Positions 9,855-21,700 of a stretch of DNA of 64,000 bases are shown piece after piece. The notes under the pieces were generated by a model, which worked only from the letters and a program-made list of their open reading frames with translations, was not told the origin of the DNA and did not search any database. The DNA comes from Kalmanozyma brasiliensis GHG001 (Eukaryota > Basidiomycota > Ustilaginomycetes > Ustilaginales), in NCBI RefSeq assembly GCF_000497045.1, contig NW_015961953.1, forward strand, positions 434,001-498,000, read 5' to 3'. Position 1 is the first letter of the stretch. Every line of letters begins with the position of its first letter. Position numbers and translations under genes: made by a program.

Positions 9855-12800
9855 ATGCCGCCCAAGAAGCGGTCCAATGGGCCATCCCAGCCCTCAACAC
9901 CATCGAAGAAGCAGAAGCCGGGCCAGCAGTCGGCTTTGACCTCGTTCTTCACCAGTCCCTCGTCCTCGTCCAGAGCGACATTCGCAGCCGAGCCGACATC
10001 ACCAATACCAAGTGCAGCGAAGGCCAAGCAGAAGGAAATCGTAATAGACGTGGACGATGAGGAGAACAACAAGGCCAGGATGGATGCAGCGACGTCACAA
10101 GAAGAGAAGGATGCTGCGTTCGCGGTAGAGCTGGCGGCGCAGGAGGCAGGTTTGACAGTAGCCGAGTACAAGTCGAGGATGCAAGGCGATGAAGATCTCG
10201 CTCGAAGGTTGCATCAAGAATGGTCTGGTGAGAATGGCGAAAGCAGTCAGCACGTCGACGAAAAGCAGACACCACCAACGCGGTCTCCTCCAAGGAAGCC
10301 GACGACACCCGCGACACCGACCTCGCCAAGCAAGAGGCCGCCTGTCACTCCCAAACCAGTCGACTTGGCAGCCATGGACGCTGCGATACAAGCCATCCCG
10401 CTCGGCGACGACATCTTTGTGTTCGACCCTTGGGCGATCGACACATCCACCTGGCCCATGATCAGCGACAAAGAGGGCAAGCTGGCGCCGACAACCCCCT
10501 ACGCTCTCCTCACCCACGCCTTCGTGCTCATCACGGCGACGCGATCGCGACTTGCCATCACCACCCTGCTCACCAATCTCCTCCGCACAGTGCGTGCGCA
10601 CGATCCAGACTCCTTACTCCCGACCGTGTATCTGGTCAGCAACCACATCGCACCTCCCTACGATGGCATCGAGTTGGGCCTGGGCGGGTCGGTGATCAAC
10701 AAGGGCATCAAATCGGTCACCGGCAAGTCGGCGCGCTTCATGAAGCAGGTGTGGGACAAGACGGGCGATCCGGGCGATGTCGCGTACGAGGCCAAGAAGG
10801 ATGTCAAAGCCCTGGTCCGACCCGCACCTATCACTGTGCAGCGGCTTTTCTCGAATCTGCACAGCATCGCGCGGCTCAGCGGGCAGGGAAGTGCGAACCA
10901 GAAGCTTGGGTACGTGACGAAGCTGCTGGTCGCGAGTCGTGGCGAAGAGACGCGATTTCTGGTCAGGACCTTCATCAGCCATTTGCGGATCCAGGCGGTG
11001 AGGACGACGATTGCCACTGCGCTGGCGAGGACGTTTGCGCTCGTAGAAGATGGAGCGTCGCCGGTAGAGCCGAGCAACCAGAAAGAGAAGGAGAGGGCGG
11101 TGCTCCTCCTCGTTCATCCGCACGAGCGGAAAGGCATCTTGGCCAACGCAGTCAAGCCGAAAGAACGACAAGATCCGCAACGTCTCGCATTGATGGAGCG
11201 TCTAGCGAGGGCAGAGAAGCTCGTACGCGAGGTGCGCGCTCGCCATCCTAATTTCGGCGTCATTGTCCCCTCGTTGCTGCAGTACGGACTGGCAGGCCTG
11301 TCGGAACATGTACCACTGCGTATCGGCACACCGATCTCCCCAATGCTGGGATCCATCACGCGCTCGCTGGGCGCTATGCACGAGAAGCTGGGACCAAGAG
11401 CCTTCGTCTCCGAGTTCAAGTATGACGGGCAACGGTGTCAAATCCATGCGATCTACGTGCCAAAGAGCGCGGGACCTGAGGCGCGGAAAAGCATCAAGGA
11501 CGGCGACACCAAGAACGGCAAGTGGGTGGGCAAAGATGGTGAGGTGTACGTAAGATTGTTCTCTCGCCATCTGGAGACAATGACGGAGAAGTATCCGGAC
11601 ATTACGGACATGGTGCCGATCTTGATGGGGCAAGAGACCGAGGCGGACGCCAAATTTGGGATGAACGCCTTCGCAGATACTTCGACGTCTGTCGTGAAGC
11701 AAGAGTCGCAGGACGGGGACGTAGAAGATGCGACGGTCAAGACCGAGGAGGCAAGTGCTAAAGGGACGTTGGCTCCGCGTCAGCCGATCACGTCGTTCAT
11801 CATGGACGCAGAGGTGGTAGCGATGGACCTCGACGGCCGTCTCCTACCCTTTCAGACCCTAGCCAACCGCAGCCGCAAGGACGTCAATCTGCACGACATC
11901 AAGGTGAAGGTGGGCGTCTTCGCCTTCGATCTGATGTATCTCGACGGCGATTCGCTGCTCAAGTCTTCCTTCCGTACGAGGCGAAACCTGCTGCATAGTC
12001 GCTTTCTCCAACTCTTTCCGCAGAGCCCGCTGATCGCCCGATTTGCCCACGTGCGCTCCTGCGAGAGCACCGACCCGGACGACGTAGCGCGCTTCTTTAC
12101 GCAGGCGCAAGAGTACAAGTGCGAGGGGATCATGGTCAAGTCGCTCGACCATCATTGGGAGGCTCCGCCAGAAGGCAAGGACGAAGACGATGCCGCTCGA
12201 TCGGACGACGACGCGGACGATGACACGCACGTTGCCTCCAATCGGCTTCAACAGCTGGCTGACGTGGTGGACGACGACCTGGCGATGGACAACGAAGACG
12301 AGGCGATTCAGACGCTCGACGATTCTGGGCGAAGCAAGCGGCCGGCTTCCGACCCATCCCCCGTCGAGATTGGCAAAGGCGTCAACGGCCGCGGCAAAGC
12401 CCTCTTATCGACGTACGAGCCTGACAAACGCTGCGAGTCGTGGCTCAAAGTCAAAAAGGACTACGTCGACGGGCTTGGTGACTCGCTCGACCTTGTTCCC
12501 ATCGGCGCATGGCACGGTATGGGCCGCAAAGCGACGTGGTGGTCGCCCATGCTGCTCGCGCTCTACGATCCCACCACCGGCGTGCTACAGGCGGTATGCA
12601 AGTGCATCTCGGGCTTCACAGATGCGTTCTACAAGGACCTCAACGTGCGGTATGCTGAAGGATCCGACACATGTGTGCCGGCGCGGTGGGGCGAGCCATC
12701 GCCATTTGGGATCGAGTTGGAAACGGGCAGCCTGTGGCCCGATGTCTGGTGGAAGCCAAGCGAGGTCTGGGAGATCCGTGGCGCCGACGTGACTGTCAGT

Positions 12801-13070
12801 CCGAACTACACGGCTGCGATCGGCCTGGTGAGCGAGGAGAGGGGACTGTCGATTCGCTTCCCAAGGTTCATCAAGAGGAGAGAGGACAAGTCGATCGAGC
12901 AGGCAAGCACGCCTGCAAGTCTAGCCAAGATCTACTTTGAGCAGCAGAAGGCTGCGCCTGCACCTGGAGACGGTGGCGGCGAGAAGAACGAAGACGACGA
13001 GGCTGCCAGCGAGGACGAGCGCGAGGAGGCGAGGGCCAAGATCAGCGTCGAGGACGATTTCGAGTTCTGA
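9855..13070 (+). CDS. ATP-dependent DNA ligase I
   Basis: A 1071-residue replicative DNA ligase (Cdc9/LIG1 type) that seals Okazaki-fragment nicks in the nucleus. The N-terminal PIP box QSALTSFF (Q25, L28, F31, F32) should bind PCNA. A possible SUMO-interacting stretch, IVIDVDDEE, lies at 61-69, and an LARRL stretch at 111-121 resembles an inverted ubiquitin-interacting motif. The DNA-binding domain spans roughly 190-470. The catalytic motif FKYDGQR carries the adenylated Lys522. Motif III-type FIMDAEVVAMD, motif IV EGIMVK (757-762) and motif V SWLKVKKDY (from 862) follow, then the OB domain ending in RFPRFIKRREDKSIEQA. The protein is longer than human LIG1 (919 residues) because of two acidic/hydrophilic insertions in the core, about 610-660 and 768-860. 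Start: ATG in CCAACATGCCGCCC. Confidence 0.95.
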   Translation: MPPKKRSNGPSQPSTPSKKQKPGQQSALTSFFTSPSSSSRATFAAEPTSPIPSAAKAKQKEIVIDVDDEENNKARMDAATSQEEKDAAFAVELAAQEAGLTVAEYKSRMQGDEDLARRLHQEWSGENGESSQHVDEKQTPPTRSPPRKPTTPATPTSPSKRPPVTPKPVDLAAMDAAIQAIPLGDDIFVFDPWAIDTSTWPMISDKEGKLAPTTPYALLTHAFVLITATRSRLAITTLLTNLLRTVRAHDPDSLLPTVYLVSNHIAPPYDGIELGLGGSVINKGIKSVTGKSARFMKQVWDKTGDPGDVAYEAKKDVKALVRPAPITVQRLFSNLHSIARLSGQGSANQKLGYVTKLLVASRGEETRFLVRTFISHLRIQAVRTTIATALARTFALVEDGASPVEPSNQKEKERAVLLLVHPHERKGILANAVKPKERQDPQRLALMERLARAEKLVREVRARHPNFGVIVPSLLQYGLAGLSEHVPLRIGTPISPMLGSITRSLGAMHEKLGPRAFVSEFKYDGQRCQIHAIYVPKSAGPEARKSIKDGDTKNGKWVGKDGEVYVRLFSRHLETMTEKYPDITDMVPILMGQETEADAKFGMNAFADTSTSVVKQESQDGDVEDATVKTEEASAKGTLAPRQPITSFIMDAEVVAMDLDGRLLPFQTLANRSRKDVNLHDIKVKVGVFAFDLMYLDGDSLLKSSFRTRRNLLHSRFLQLFPQSPLIARFAHVRSCESTDPDDVARFFTQAQEYKCEGIMVKSLDHHWEAPPEGKDEDDAARSDDDADDDTHVASNRLQQLADVVDDDLAMDNEDEAIQTLDDSGRSKRPASDPSPVEIGKGVNGRGKALLSTYEPDKRCESWLKVKKDYVDGLGDSLDLVPIGAWHGMGRKATWWSPMLLALYDPTTGVLQAVCKCISGFTDAFYKDLNVRYAEGSDTCVPARWGEPSPFGIELETGSLWPDVWWKPSEVWEIRGADVTVSPNYTAAIGLVSEERGLSIRFPRFIKRREDKSIEQASTPASLAKIYFEQQKAAPAPGDGGGEKNEDDEAASEDEREEARAKISVEDDFEF

Positions 13071-15781
13071 CAGCCCTGTCCGTTATTAATAAATTCGTTT
13101 GCTACACTGTAATCACGAAGATCCTCGCCAATCACATGTGTGGCTCAAGGAGGGACCCTTTCTGTGAGATTTCCCGCGGCAAGTCTACTGCCACCCACAC
13201 ACGACTGCAGGGAAGCGCATCGTCCCCATGCTGCCCAGATCACATGCTGGGCGACGATCCAATCACAGCAATGTGCGGGAGGAAGAAGCTTCGGAAATTG
13301 ACCGGCGTGGAGGGGTGATTTCAGAATTCGACCCTGAGCGAGGCGGATAAAAACTTCTTTAGCGAGGCGCTTCCGAAAGGCATGGCTGGGCATCAGCGAC
13401 CGACCGTTAAGCCCGACCGACTGCTTCTTCTCGCAAAGAGTGAGCTACCCGGCCTAGCTCAAGCACGAGCTCGATGCTTAGACGTATCAGGTGCTTCGAA
13501 GAACGGATCATGGGACCAGTCATCTGAAGCAAAGCTTGAGCCTGAGACTAGGTGGCGCTTGCGGGCGGTACCGTCCGTCGACGGCCGACGCTTTGTGATG
13601 GTCACGACCAAGGGACGATAATTCAGAGTCAGGGTCCTGCGAACAGAATGGGTCCACTTGAGCCCCTAGCAGGCTGCAGCGTGGACGAATGTGTGGCGCT
13701 TGTCGGTTCTTCCGGGCGTCCAATCGGAAGAGCCGCCTTGACGGATTGCTCCGACACTCGAGACAAGGTTGTCGGTGGCGCGGGTGTCAAATGATCGTGA
13801 CCAACCAACGGATGCTCGGCCGGAGCGCATTCGGACCATGCGATGCACTCCACGCTGGAGGGTCACAAGCCGAACTCGAGCTTGAGAGTGTGACTGTTCG
13901 CTCGACTCGACTGCTGATGGAGCCAAAGGCGAAAGTTGCAAGGCTTCTGATTCGTTGCTCCCGCCCTTTCAGACCCTTTCAGCTGCAGGAGACAACGGAC
14001 CGAGAGTTGATTCGCCTTTCCAGCCAGAGCCGTTTCTTCCGATTGAGGCTGAAGCGCACGCTGCAGTGCAATGCAGTGCGTCCTGCAAACCAGCATTTCG
14101 GATTCACAAAGGGCAGCTTTGGCAGCGCGGCGTCGATCTGAAACGTCACTGGGCAAATTAGGCTTGGCATACAGCAAGGCACTTTGATTGACAGAGTGTC
14201 TCAGAAGAACCGAGATCTCGAATCCTCCATTCGTGGACGGGCTTCTTCGCCTCCCGTCGGCAAGCTGCTGCGAATCCTATTGAAAAGCTTGGTTGTGACA
14301 GAGAGACAAAGAAGAATGATCACCCTTAACTGCGGGACAAAGATGAACAACAAGACCGAAGGCAAATGCTAATGTTGTTGGAACGAGTGAGCACAATGGG
14401 AAGCTTCTTCTGCTTGAGACGCTGGTGGACTTCCCACGACGACCAGCACATGTGTGAATGCAGGCGCACAACGCACATGTCTGCTGTCCCGTAGGCGAGC
14501 AAGGCGTAACTGAGGTGACTGCATCCGACTGCCTCACTGGCTGCGAGCTTGCCTCGGATGCACTCGCACGCTCTGCTTTCCGTTTCCTTATCTTTCGGGT
14601 CTTCTTAGCGAGGAGCGTTTTGCGATTGCGATTCGGGCGGAGTTGCAAAAAAAAGTTCCCAGCAGCGCGCGTTGGGTTGCCTCGTGCTGTGCTGTGATGC
14701 ACTTGAGCTGCGCTTCAATTCCGCTGCGTGCTGCTCATCGGTACACACAGGCACGCGCTCAAAATCGAACCAACACACTCTCTCCGCTCCCACTCACAAC
14801 GCTCGCCCTCTCATCACAGCTGAGGCGCTCGCGACTTGGTTATCTCTCTCTGGCTATCTCTGTGTCTCTCTCGTATCCGCTCTTCGTCATACGGACGCAC
14901 AGCTGCGCCTCTGAATAGCAGCCCTCTCACTGCTCGGCAACGGCTCCGACAAACTCACTTCGGAGACGGCGGAAACTCACTGGGCGCCCGGGACCATTGT
15001 CATAGTCGAGACCGCTTTCAACCGAGGCAGCACTGTATGCAACCTGGCGGGCCATCGAAGCCCTCACACAATCGCAGACCTCGTGGCCTGGCTTCGAAAC
15101 GAGCTTATCGCGCAAACAGTCTCTGCGATCGAATTTCTCCGACTCTGGCTCTCCTTCCATCTCACCATCGCTGCTCCTGCTGCTCCTGCTCAGCACGGTC
15201 AAGCAGCTCTGGAAGCAAAGCCTCGAAGCTCGCCGCTTCTTCGTCGCCAATCTCGCTTCAGTAAGGCACTGTTAGCGTGTGCTCCTGCCCTGCCACTAGC
15301 TCTCGACCGCCGTCTACCGGGCTGACTCCGATGTGGCTTCCCGCCTCGCTTGCAAACTAAACTCACATGGCCTCGACTCGAATCGACTCGAGCTGAGCTG
15401 CTGACTTGTTGTTTGCTACGCCGCTGTGGTCGCCGCCCGTCATTTCCATCAGCCCGCCCATCCGCCCTGGACGATCTTGCGGCGTTTTTGCTGAGACTGC
15501 TGAGACGGCCGCTGTTGCTCGTTTCAACTGTCAAAGCTTTATCTCCTCGCGAAACCACTCTATTTCCAACGACCCAACGACAAACCAATGAACACCCCAT
15601 CTCCGCTCGTCTCCACCGATTCATGCCCCAGATAGAGGGTGCGACCAGCATGCCATCACTGCCTTAACCTCATTATAGCTGCCAACGCCCCAACGCCGCC
15701 ACAATCACAGTCTGGTTCATGCTTTGATCGCTCTAGTCTCGGTCGCCGCTCTCGCTTGCACGAAGAGCGCATCCCGGCACT
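13071..15781. other. 2.7-kb intergenic region with long CT-rich leader
   Basis: No credible gene on either strand; open frames are short and overlap randomly. From about 14740 to 15781 the plus strand is strongly pyrimidine-rich (CTCTCTC, GTGTCTCTCTCG near 14843-14880), as expected for the promoter or 5' untranslated region of the kinase gene at 15782. No clear TATA box was found. Confidence 0.5.
13088..13093 (+). other. Polyadenylation-like AATAAA after DNA ligase
   Basis: AATAAA lies 18 bases after the ligase stop codon in an AT-rich patch (TTATTAATAAATTCG). The position fits a 3'-end processing signal, though fungal signals are loose. Confidence 0.35.
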
Positions 15782-18700
15782 ATGGACAGTCTACGTCAGC
15801 AACCCGACCCTCCCGGGAATGCCGGTCTGGATGTCGAAGCATCGCCGCCGCCCGCTTTCAGCAGTCGTTCTTCCCTGCCTCCCTCTCCTTCTTCCAGTCG
15901 CCCGACGACGCCGCTGCTGGTTGCCGACTACTTTTCTTCTCAACCGGGTCCTTCCCAGCAGCCACAAACGCAAACAGAAGCACAAGCGTCTTCCATACCC
16001 ACCATCACAACCACATCGCATACAACACCACCAGCATCGTCCGCAGCATCTTCCTCCTTCACTCCAGCTATATTTCCGTCAGTGGTGACCTCAGAGCATC
16101 CCGATATCGGATCTGCCGTCAACCTCGCTGGACCTTCTTCATCAGCAGCCGAACAGCCACGTCGGACTCGACCCGTTTCCACCGCCTCATTCTCAAGGCA
16201 AAGCCGGTCCTCTTCACCCGCCCCAGCACCGCCTCTGCGAACCATCTCCCAAGGCCCTTACTCAGCTACCACCGTCAATGCTATCGGAAGCGCCGTTTCC
16301 ACGCTGACATCAACCGAGCGAAGTCAGGTGACCGACAGCCTGAAGGCACACAGGCGTTCTAGCTCACTGGCTACGCTCAAGACATTCGCATCAGCCACGA
16401 ACAATTCATTGCCGGTCTCTCGAGATCCCGCCGCAGCAACGTCGTCCCAACAGATGCCAGCTCCGACCGCGCCGCCACATCGCCGCGCGCAGACCTATCG
16501 GTTCTCGCGAACTCAGTCGGCCGCGCCGCCGCAGCAAGGTCGCTCGGCAGAGGCGAGCTCATCGGCAGATCTTGGCCTGCCTCCTACGCCTCGGAAATCC
16601 TCGGACGCGCCATATCGTGGCTCGTCCGAAGAGTACGAGAAGGAGCAGCAACGGCTGAAGGCGGCTGCTGCTGCCAAATTGGCTGAGGAGGCGGCGTGGG
16701 AAAAGACGCGCGGTGCCGGCAGTGCCGTGCTGGACTTGCTCAAGCTGCCCGAACTTGGCGACGAGGATGAACAAGACTCACGCTCTGGCAGCTCAGGCGA
16801 GCAACTGCGTCCGAGCAGCAGATCCATCACACCCGGCTCAGGATCCAATTCAGGGACTAGCGGCATCAGTGCTTCAGGGAGTGCCAACGGCACCAGCCAC
16901 GGCAAGGGCAGTAGCAACGACAGCAGCTCCAACTCGTCACAAACCGACCTCAGCCAGTCCTCCAAGTCCAAGCGCAAGGTGGGCAAACTTTCCAAGACGT
17001 GGGAGGCGGCTCGCGTGCTGCCTTCTCTCGACGATGTGCAGGCTCGCCACCACGACGTGCTCACGATCTCGTCCGCCGACAAACTGCTCAGCAGAGGCAT
17101 CTCGGAATATACCCTTCTCCCCAAGATTCTCGGTCGCGGCAAGTTTTCGAGCGTCTTTCTTGCCTCCAAGCCGCATGGTCCCACAGGCGAATCGCAGCTG
17201 TTTGCGATCAAACATACCCCGCTCTTTCCGCATCATCCTCTGATCGCAACTCGCTTGCTTCGAGAACCTACTCTGTTGGCGGAGCTGCCACCACATCCCA
17301 ACCTCGTCAACGTTTACGAAACGATCCGCACGCCTGGTCACTTCTACCTCGTCGAAGAGTACCTGAATGGCTACGTCACTCTCGAAGCACTTTTACCCAT
17401 GCGCTCCGAGCAGTCACCGCCTCATCTTCCCATTCTGCCGACTGGCGTAGCCAACTGCGTACTCGACCAGCTTCTTTCAGCCGTGCATGCCATCCATCAT
17501 CCGCTGCAGATCTGCCATCGCGACATCAAACCCGAGAACATCCTCGTTCATCCCGATACCCTCCAGCTCAAGCTTCTTGATTTTGGTTTGGCCACTCACT
17601 TCAGCCGCAGCGAAGCCAAACTGTCGACCTGCTGTGGCAGTCCCGCCTTCCATTGCCCCGAGATTGTCACTGCACTCCGAAACCCAGTCGGCACCGTTCA
17701 CTACTGGGGCCCCGAGGTGGATGCTTGGACCTGCGGTATTACCATGCTTCGACTTTTGACAGGCATTCGCTACCCCATCGGTGCCTCGCATACAAGCGTC
17801 CGGTCGATGAGCATTCGAGCTCAGAGAGCGGTGGCCACCATCCACGACCCGGAGCTTCGCGACCGCATTGGCAAGCTTCTCGAAGTCAATGGCGAGCGCA
17901 GGATGCGCAATTTTGAGGACATGGTCCAGGCGCTAGAATCATCGACAGAACAGCCTCAGCCACGCGGCGTCAAGGATTTCAAGAGCACGACCTTCATTCC
18001 TGTCGAACCGCAGCACAAGATGAATCTGCCTCTGGTCATCGGTCCTGCGGCTGAAGCTGCACTCACCTCTCCGCTGCTGCCGAGCGGCGCCACGCCCAAC
18101 GCCTCAAAGATGTCAACGCCCATGAACTCGAGACCGGCTTCTCCCAACTTCGCAAATGCGGACGTGACGGAAGCTCACCTCTCGCCGGCGCCTACGCTCT
18201 TGCTGAGCAATCCAAGCCACCAGCCTGCTCAGAGGGTTTTGTCCTACATCAAGTACTGCCTGCGCTGCGCAGGCATCTTGTATCACTGTTGGCCCGACAC
18301 AGGCTCAAGTACGAGTCTGCCGAGCACACCAGGTCCCTTCGAGGCGGCTTTCCAGGACTATAACAACGCAGTGACCAATGGCAGCTCCACTTCGAGCGAG
18401 ACTACGCCGTTATCTGCGCACCCTGACAATCAAGCACCAGCCTCGGTTTCGCCCAGCACACCTTTCCCCATCCAAGCCGCCCGTTCGGAACGCGATCCAT
18501 ACTCGCACATTCACGTGTTTGAGTGCGTACTCGAGATCGTCAATCCTCCCCAGCATGCCGACGACCAGGAGCCGCAGAGTTTGATGCAGTCCATCTTCAG
18601 CGCTCTCAGCTTCGGAAGTCGTCCCGCCAACCGACGAAGCCTGTCGACACCGCCGAAGACCGAGAACGCACGCGCAGCCGGCTTGCCGAGGCCACCAGGT

Positions 18701-21700
18701 ACGCCCGCTGATGCACCCGTCTCCGGCAGTGGAAGCGCTTCGGGCAAGCCTGGCGACGTCAAGTGCCTCACCTTCTATCTCGTGCTCCGCTTCCCTCGAC
18801 GACCCGCAGGCCAAGTCAGCTTTGTAGCCTCGCGACCAAGTTATAGCCGGTCGTCGAGCGTAGCCAGCTTCTCGCATCGTACGCGTTCACGCGCCTCTTC
18901 AGCTGTAGGCGCAGACAGAGATGCCGGAGGCCTTTCCACGGACACCATTGTCGAAAGTCGCACGCGCCCCAACAAGCTGCAAAGCAGCCAGAGCTATGCC
19001 GATCTCGCCACAGGCATCCACCCGCTTCGCAAGGCCATGATCGACTCGAACCACACCACGCCTCGTGCGAGTCGCACATCAAGCCCGGCCGTATCGCACG
19101 GTGACCTCCGCAAACGCGAGCGAAGTCGTACAGTGCACCACGAGCAGGACCAACATCGGCGTAAAGCCCACGATATCGACCAGGACAAGCTTGGACTCAC
19201 GATCGAAACGTCGCCGGAGCTCTTGCGTATCGCCGAGAAGCAGGCGTCGGCCGGCAACAGCCCGGGCCTGTCCCCTCGTTCCGCTCCTAACTCACGATCT
19301 ACGAGTCGTGCTCGTTCACGCAAATCGAGCCGTACTCGAGCTGCAAGCGCTTCGCACCGGGCTGGTGGCTCGAACAAGATCTTTGTCCACGTCACGGACA
19401 CTCGTGCGCTCGATGCTGTACGCAGGGCGCTCAGCATTGGCGGAACAACGACCGACTACAATCCAGACGTTGAGCTCGAGAACGACGACCTGGGTGCGAC
19501 CTGGTCAAGCCCGGACCTGCGCACACGCGATGCAGCATTCGCCGAAGAATTCGACCAAGCCATTCGCGGCGGACTCGTCGATCACAAGCATCGTCGTCCG
19601 ACATCGAGTCGACGCCGAACGCAGTCGCAACGCCTCGCTTCGGGTCTCGCTGCCGCTGTGGCCGAGAATGCCAGTGTTGGTGCAGGGGACGAGCCAGGGC
19701 AAAATTCACGACCGACGTGGGCAGATGTGCCCAGCGGCGCGATGAAGCCTAGAAGCACCATCTCACACGGCAGCGACGACCAAGAGCAGTACACGCGCGG
19801 CCGATCTCTCGGTCCTGCCAGCAACCTCAACGCAGCACCTACGGGCATTCCCTTTGCCGCAGCCGGACCTCGTCTCCGAGCCTCATCGAACCTCGCCTTC
19901 GCCGTAGTGCAAGAGGAATCTTCGCCTTCCAACACGGAGCGCTCGGCGTCGCTATCCAAGACGATGCTCGATCTGCGCGACAAGCCGGATCCTGAGGGCA
20001 ATGCGGCTTCCAGTGTCAAGGATGTTGCGAGTACCACCAGCTCGGGTGATTTCGACCTGGTGAAGCAAGTGTCGGCGCTGGATGCTTTGACAGGCGGACT
20101 GCTGACGGGCAACCCGCTGCCCAGTCACGACGAGCTGCTCAGCGCAGTGTCGGGTGTGGCAGATTTTCTGCTCCATCTTCAAACGCAGGATGTAGCGCGA
20201 TTTGCACAGGAGCTCGACTCCGCCTCGTTCGACCTGTTCAAGGCGCTTTCGCCGGTGACGGGGCTGGTCGATCGTTCGTCCGGTGCACCTGTCCAGGTCA
20301 GCACGCTTGCGCGTCAGGTATTGGACCTGCTCGGCGAAACCGCATCGTCGCGCGAGGTCTACATGGCCATCGACATGCGGTGTGGCGAGATGCTCGTCGC
20401 CGAGCCTCGATGCGTTGACCCGACCGACGGCGAGCAGCTGTGGGGCTCTGCGGCGGAAGCCATCTACATGATGCGCCTGCTCAACACGGTGCTTCCACGC
20501 ATCCGCACGAAAAAGCCACAGGGCTTCTCGCAGGTGTTTGCGCGTCTGCCGCAGTGTCTAATGCTCGGCTTCGCTTCAATAGCCGCACATGCCAAGGGCG
20601 CGAGCGAGGTGCTTGTGGAGGAAGCGGTCAAGACGTGCTGCTCGACGGCGCTGATCTGCGTCGACTGGGAGGCGCACTGTACGGGCAGCACGGAGCGCGA
20701 ATCGGTACGACGAACCTCGCGTGAGGCCCTAGGCAGGTTTCTACAAGGTATCACCGTCTGCCTGCCCTACCTCGCAGGGTCCAACTCGTCTTTATCCGAA
20801 GAGTTCTTCTTCACACAGAACCCGCGGTACGCGCTGTCGAAGCGCGAGCCAAGCGCGGTGAGGCGGAATGAATCGCTCTTCGCCGAGATCTCCAAGACGC
20901 TCGCCTCACTCGAAGTGGATCTGGGCACCATCTGGTCGCATGCGCTTGCGGGTATGTCGCGCGATCCGGAGGACGAGGAGACGCGCGAGACGCTCACCGC
21001 GCTCGGAGTGGCAGGCTTTGTGCTGCACGTGCACCTGCTCTATTCGGGGTACGCGCGCGATCGACCGAGCGACTGGAAGGGCGTGCGGGCGCAGACGCAG
21101 CTCGAGCTGGCACTTCCCGTGGCGCTGCTCGCCGTGAGCGAGCAGACCAAGGCGGCGGCATCGCCGGATTTGGCAGAGGGAAAGGAGGATGCGTTGGCGG
21201 ATACGTCGCTGCTGTGGATGCAGTGGTGTTGGCAGGGCTTGCAGCAGGAAACAAGGATGCTGCCGACCGAACTGGCCGTGAGTCTGGCACAGACCTTGGC
21301 GACGCAGAGCGTTATCTCGCCCAGCCCAGGGGCGCGACTGGTGCGGTTCAAGCTGCTGAGCGAGCTGCTCGTGGACAGGTGCGAACCGAAAGCTGGGCTG
21401 ACAGTGATCGAGCAGCTGATCACAGGATCGCCATTCGCACAGTTGCGAGCCGGGGCCGTGTCGATCCTGCGCACCTGGCTGGCCAAGTGGCTGTCGAACT
21501 CGGCGAGCGGAGAGGCTGTTTCGGTCCAGATGCTCGTCGATCTGCTGAAAGATGTGCTCAAGCCACCAGCGTCGGATGCAGCGGCGGAGCTAGCAGAGGA
21601 GAGCGGGCGATGGACCGAACTGCTTTCGCTGGTGTACTGGCTCGAGACGCAGCATCAATCGTCAACCAGGGTGGGCGAGGTGTACGCCGAACTGCGGGAG

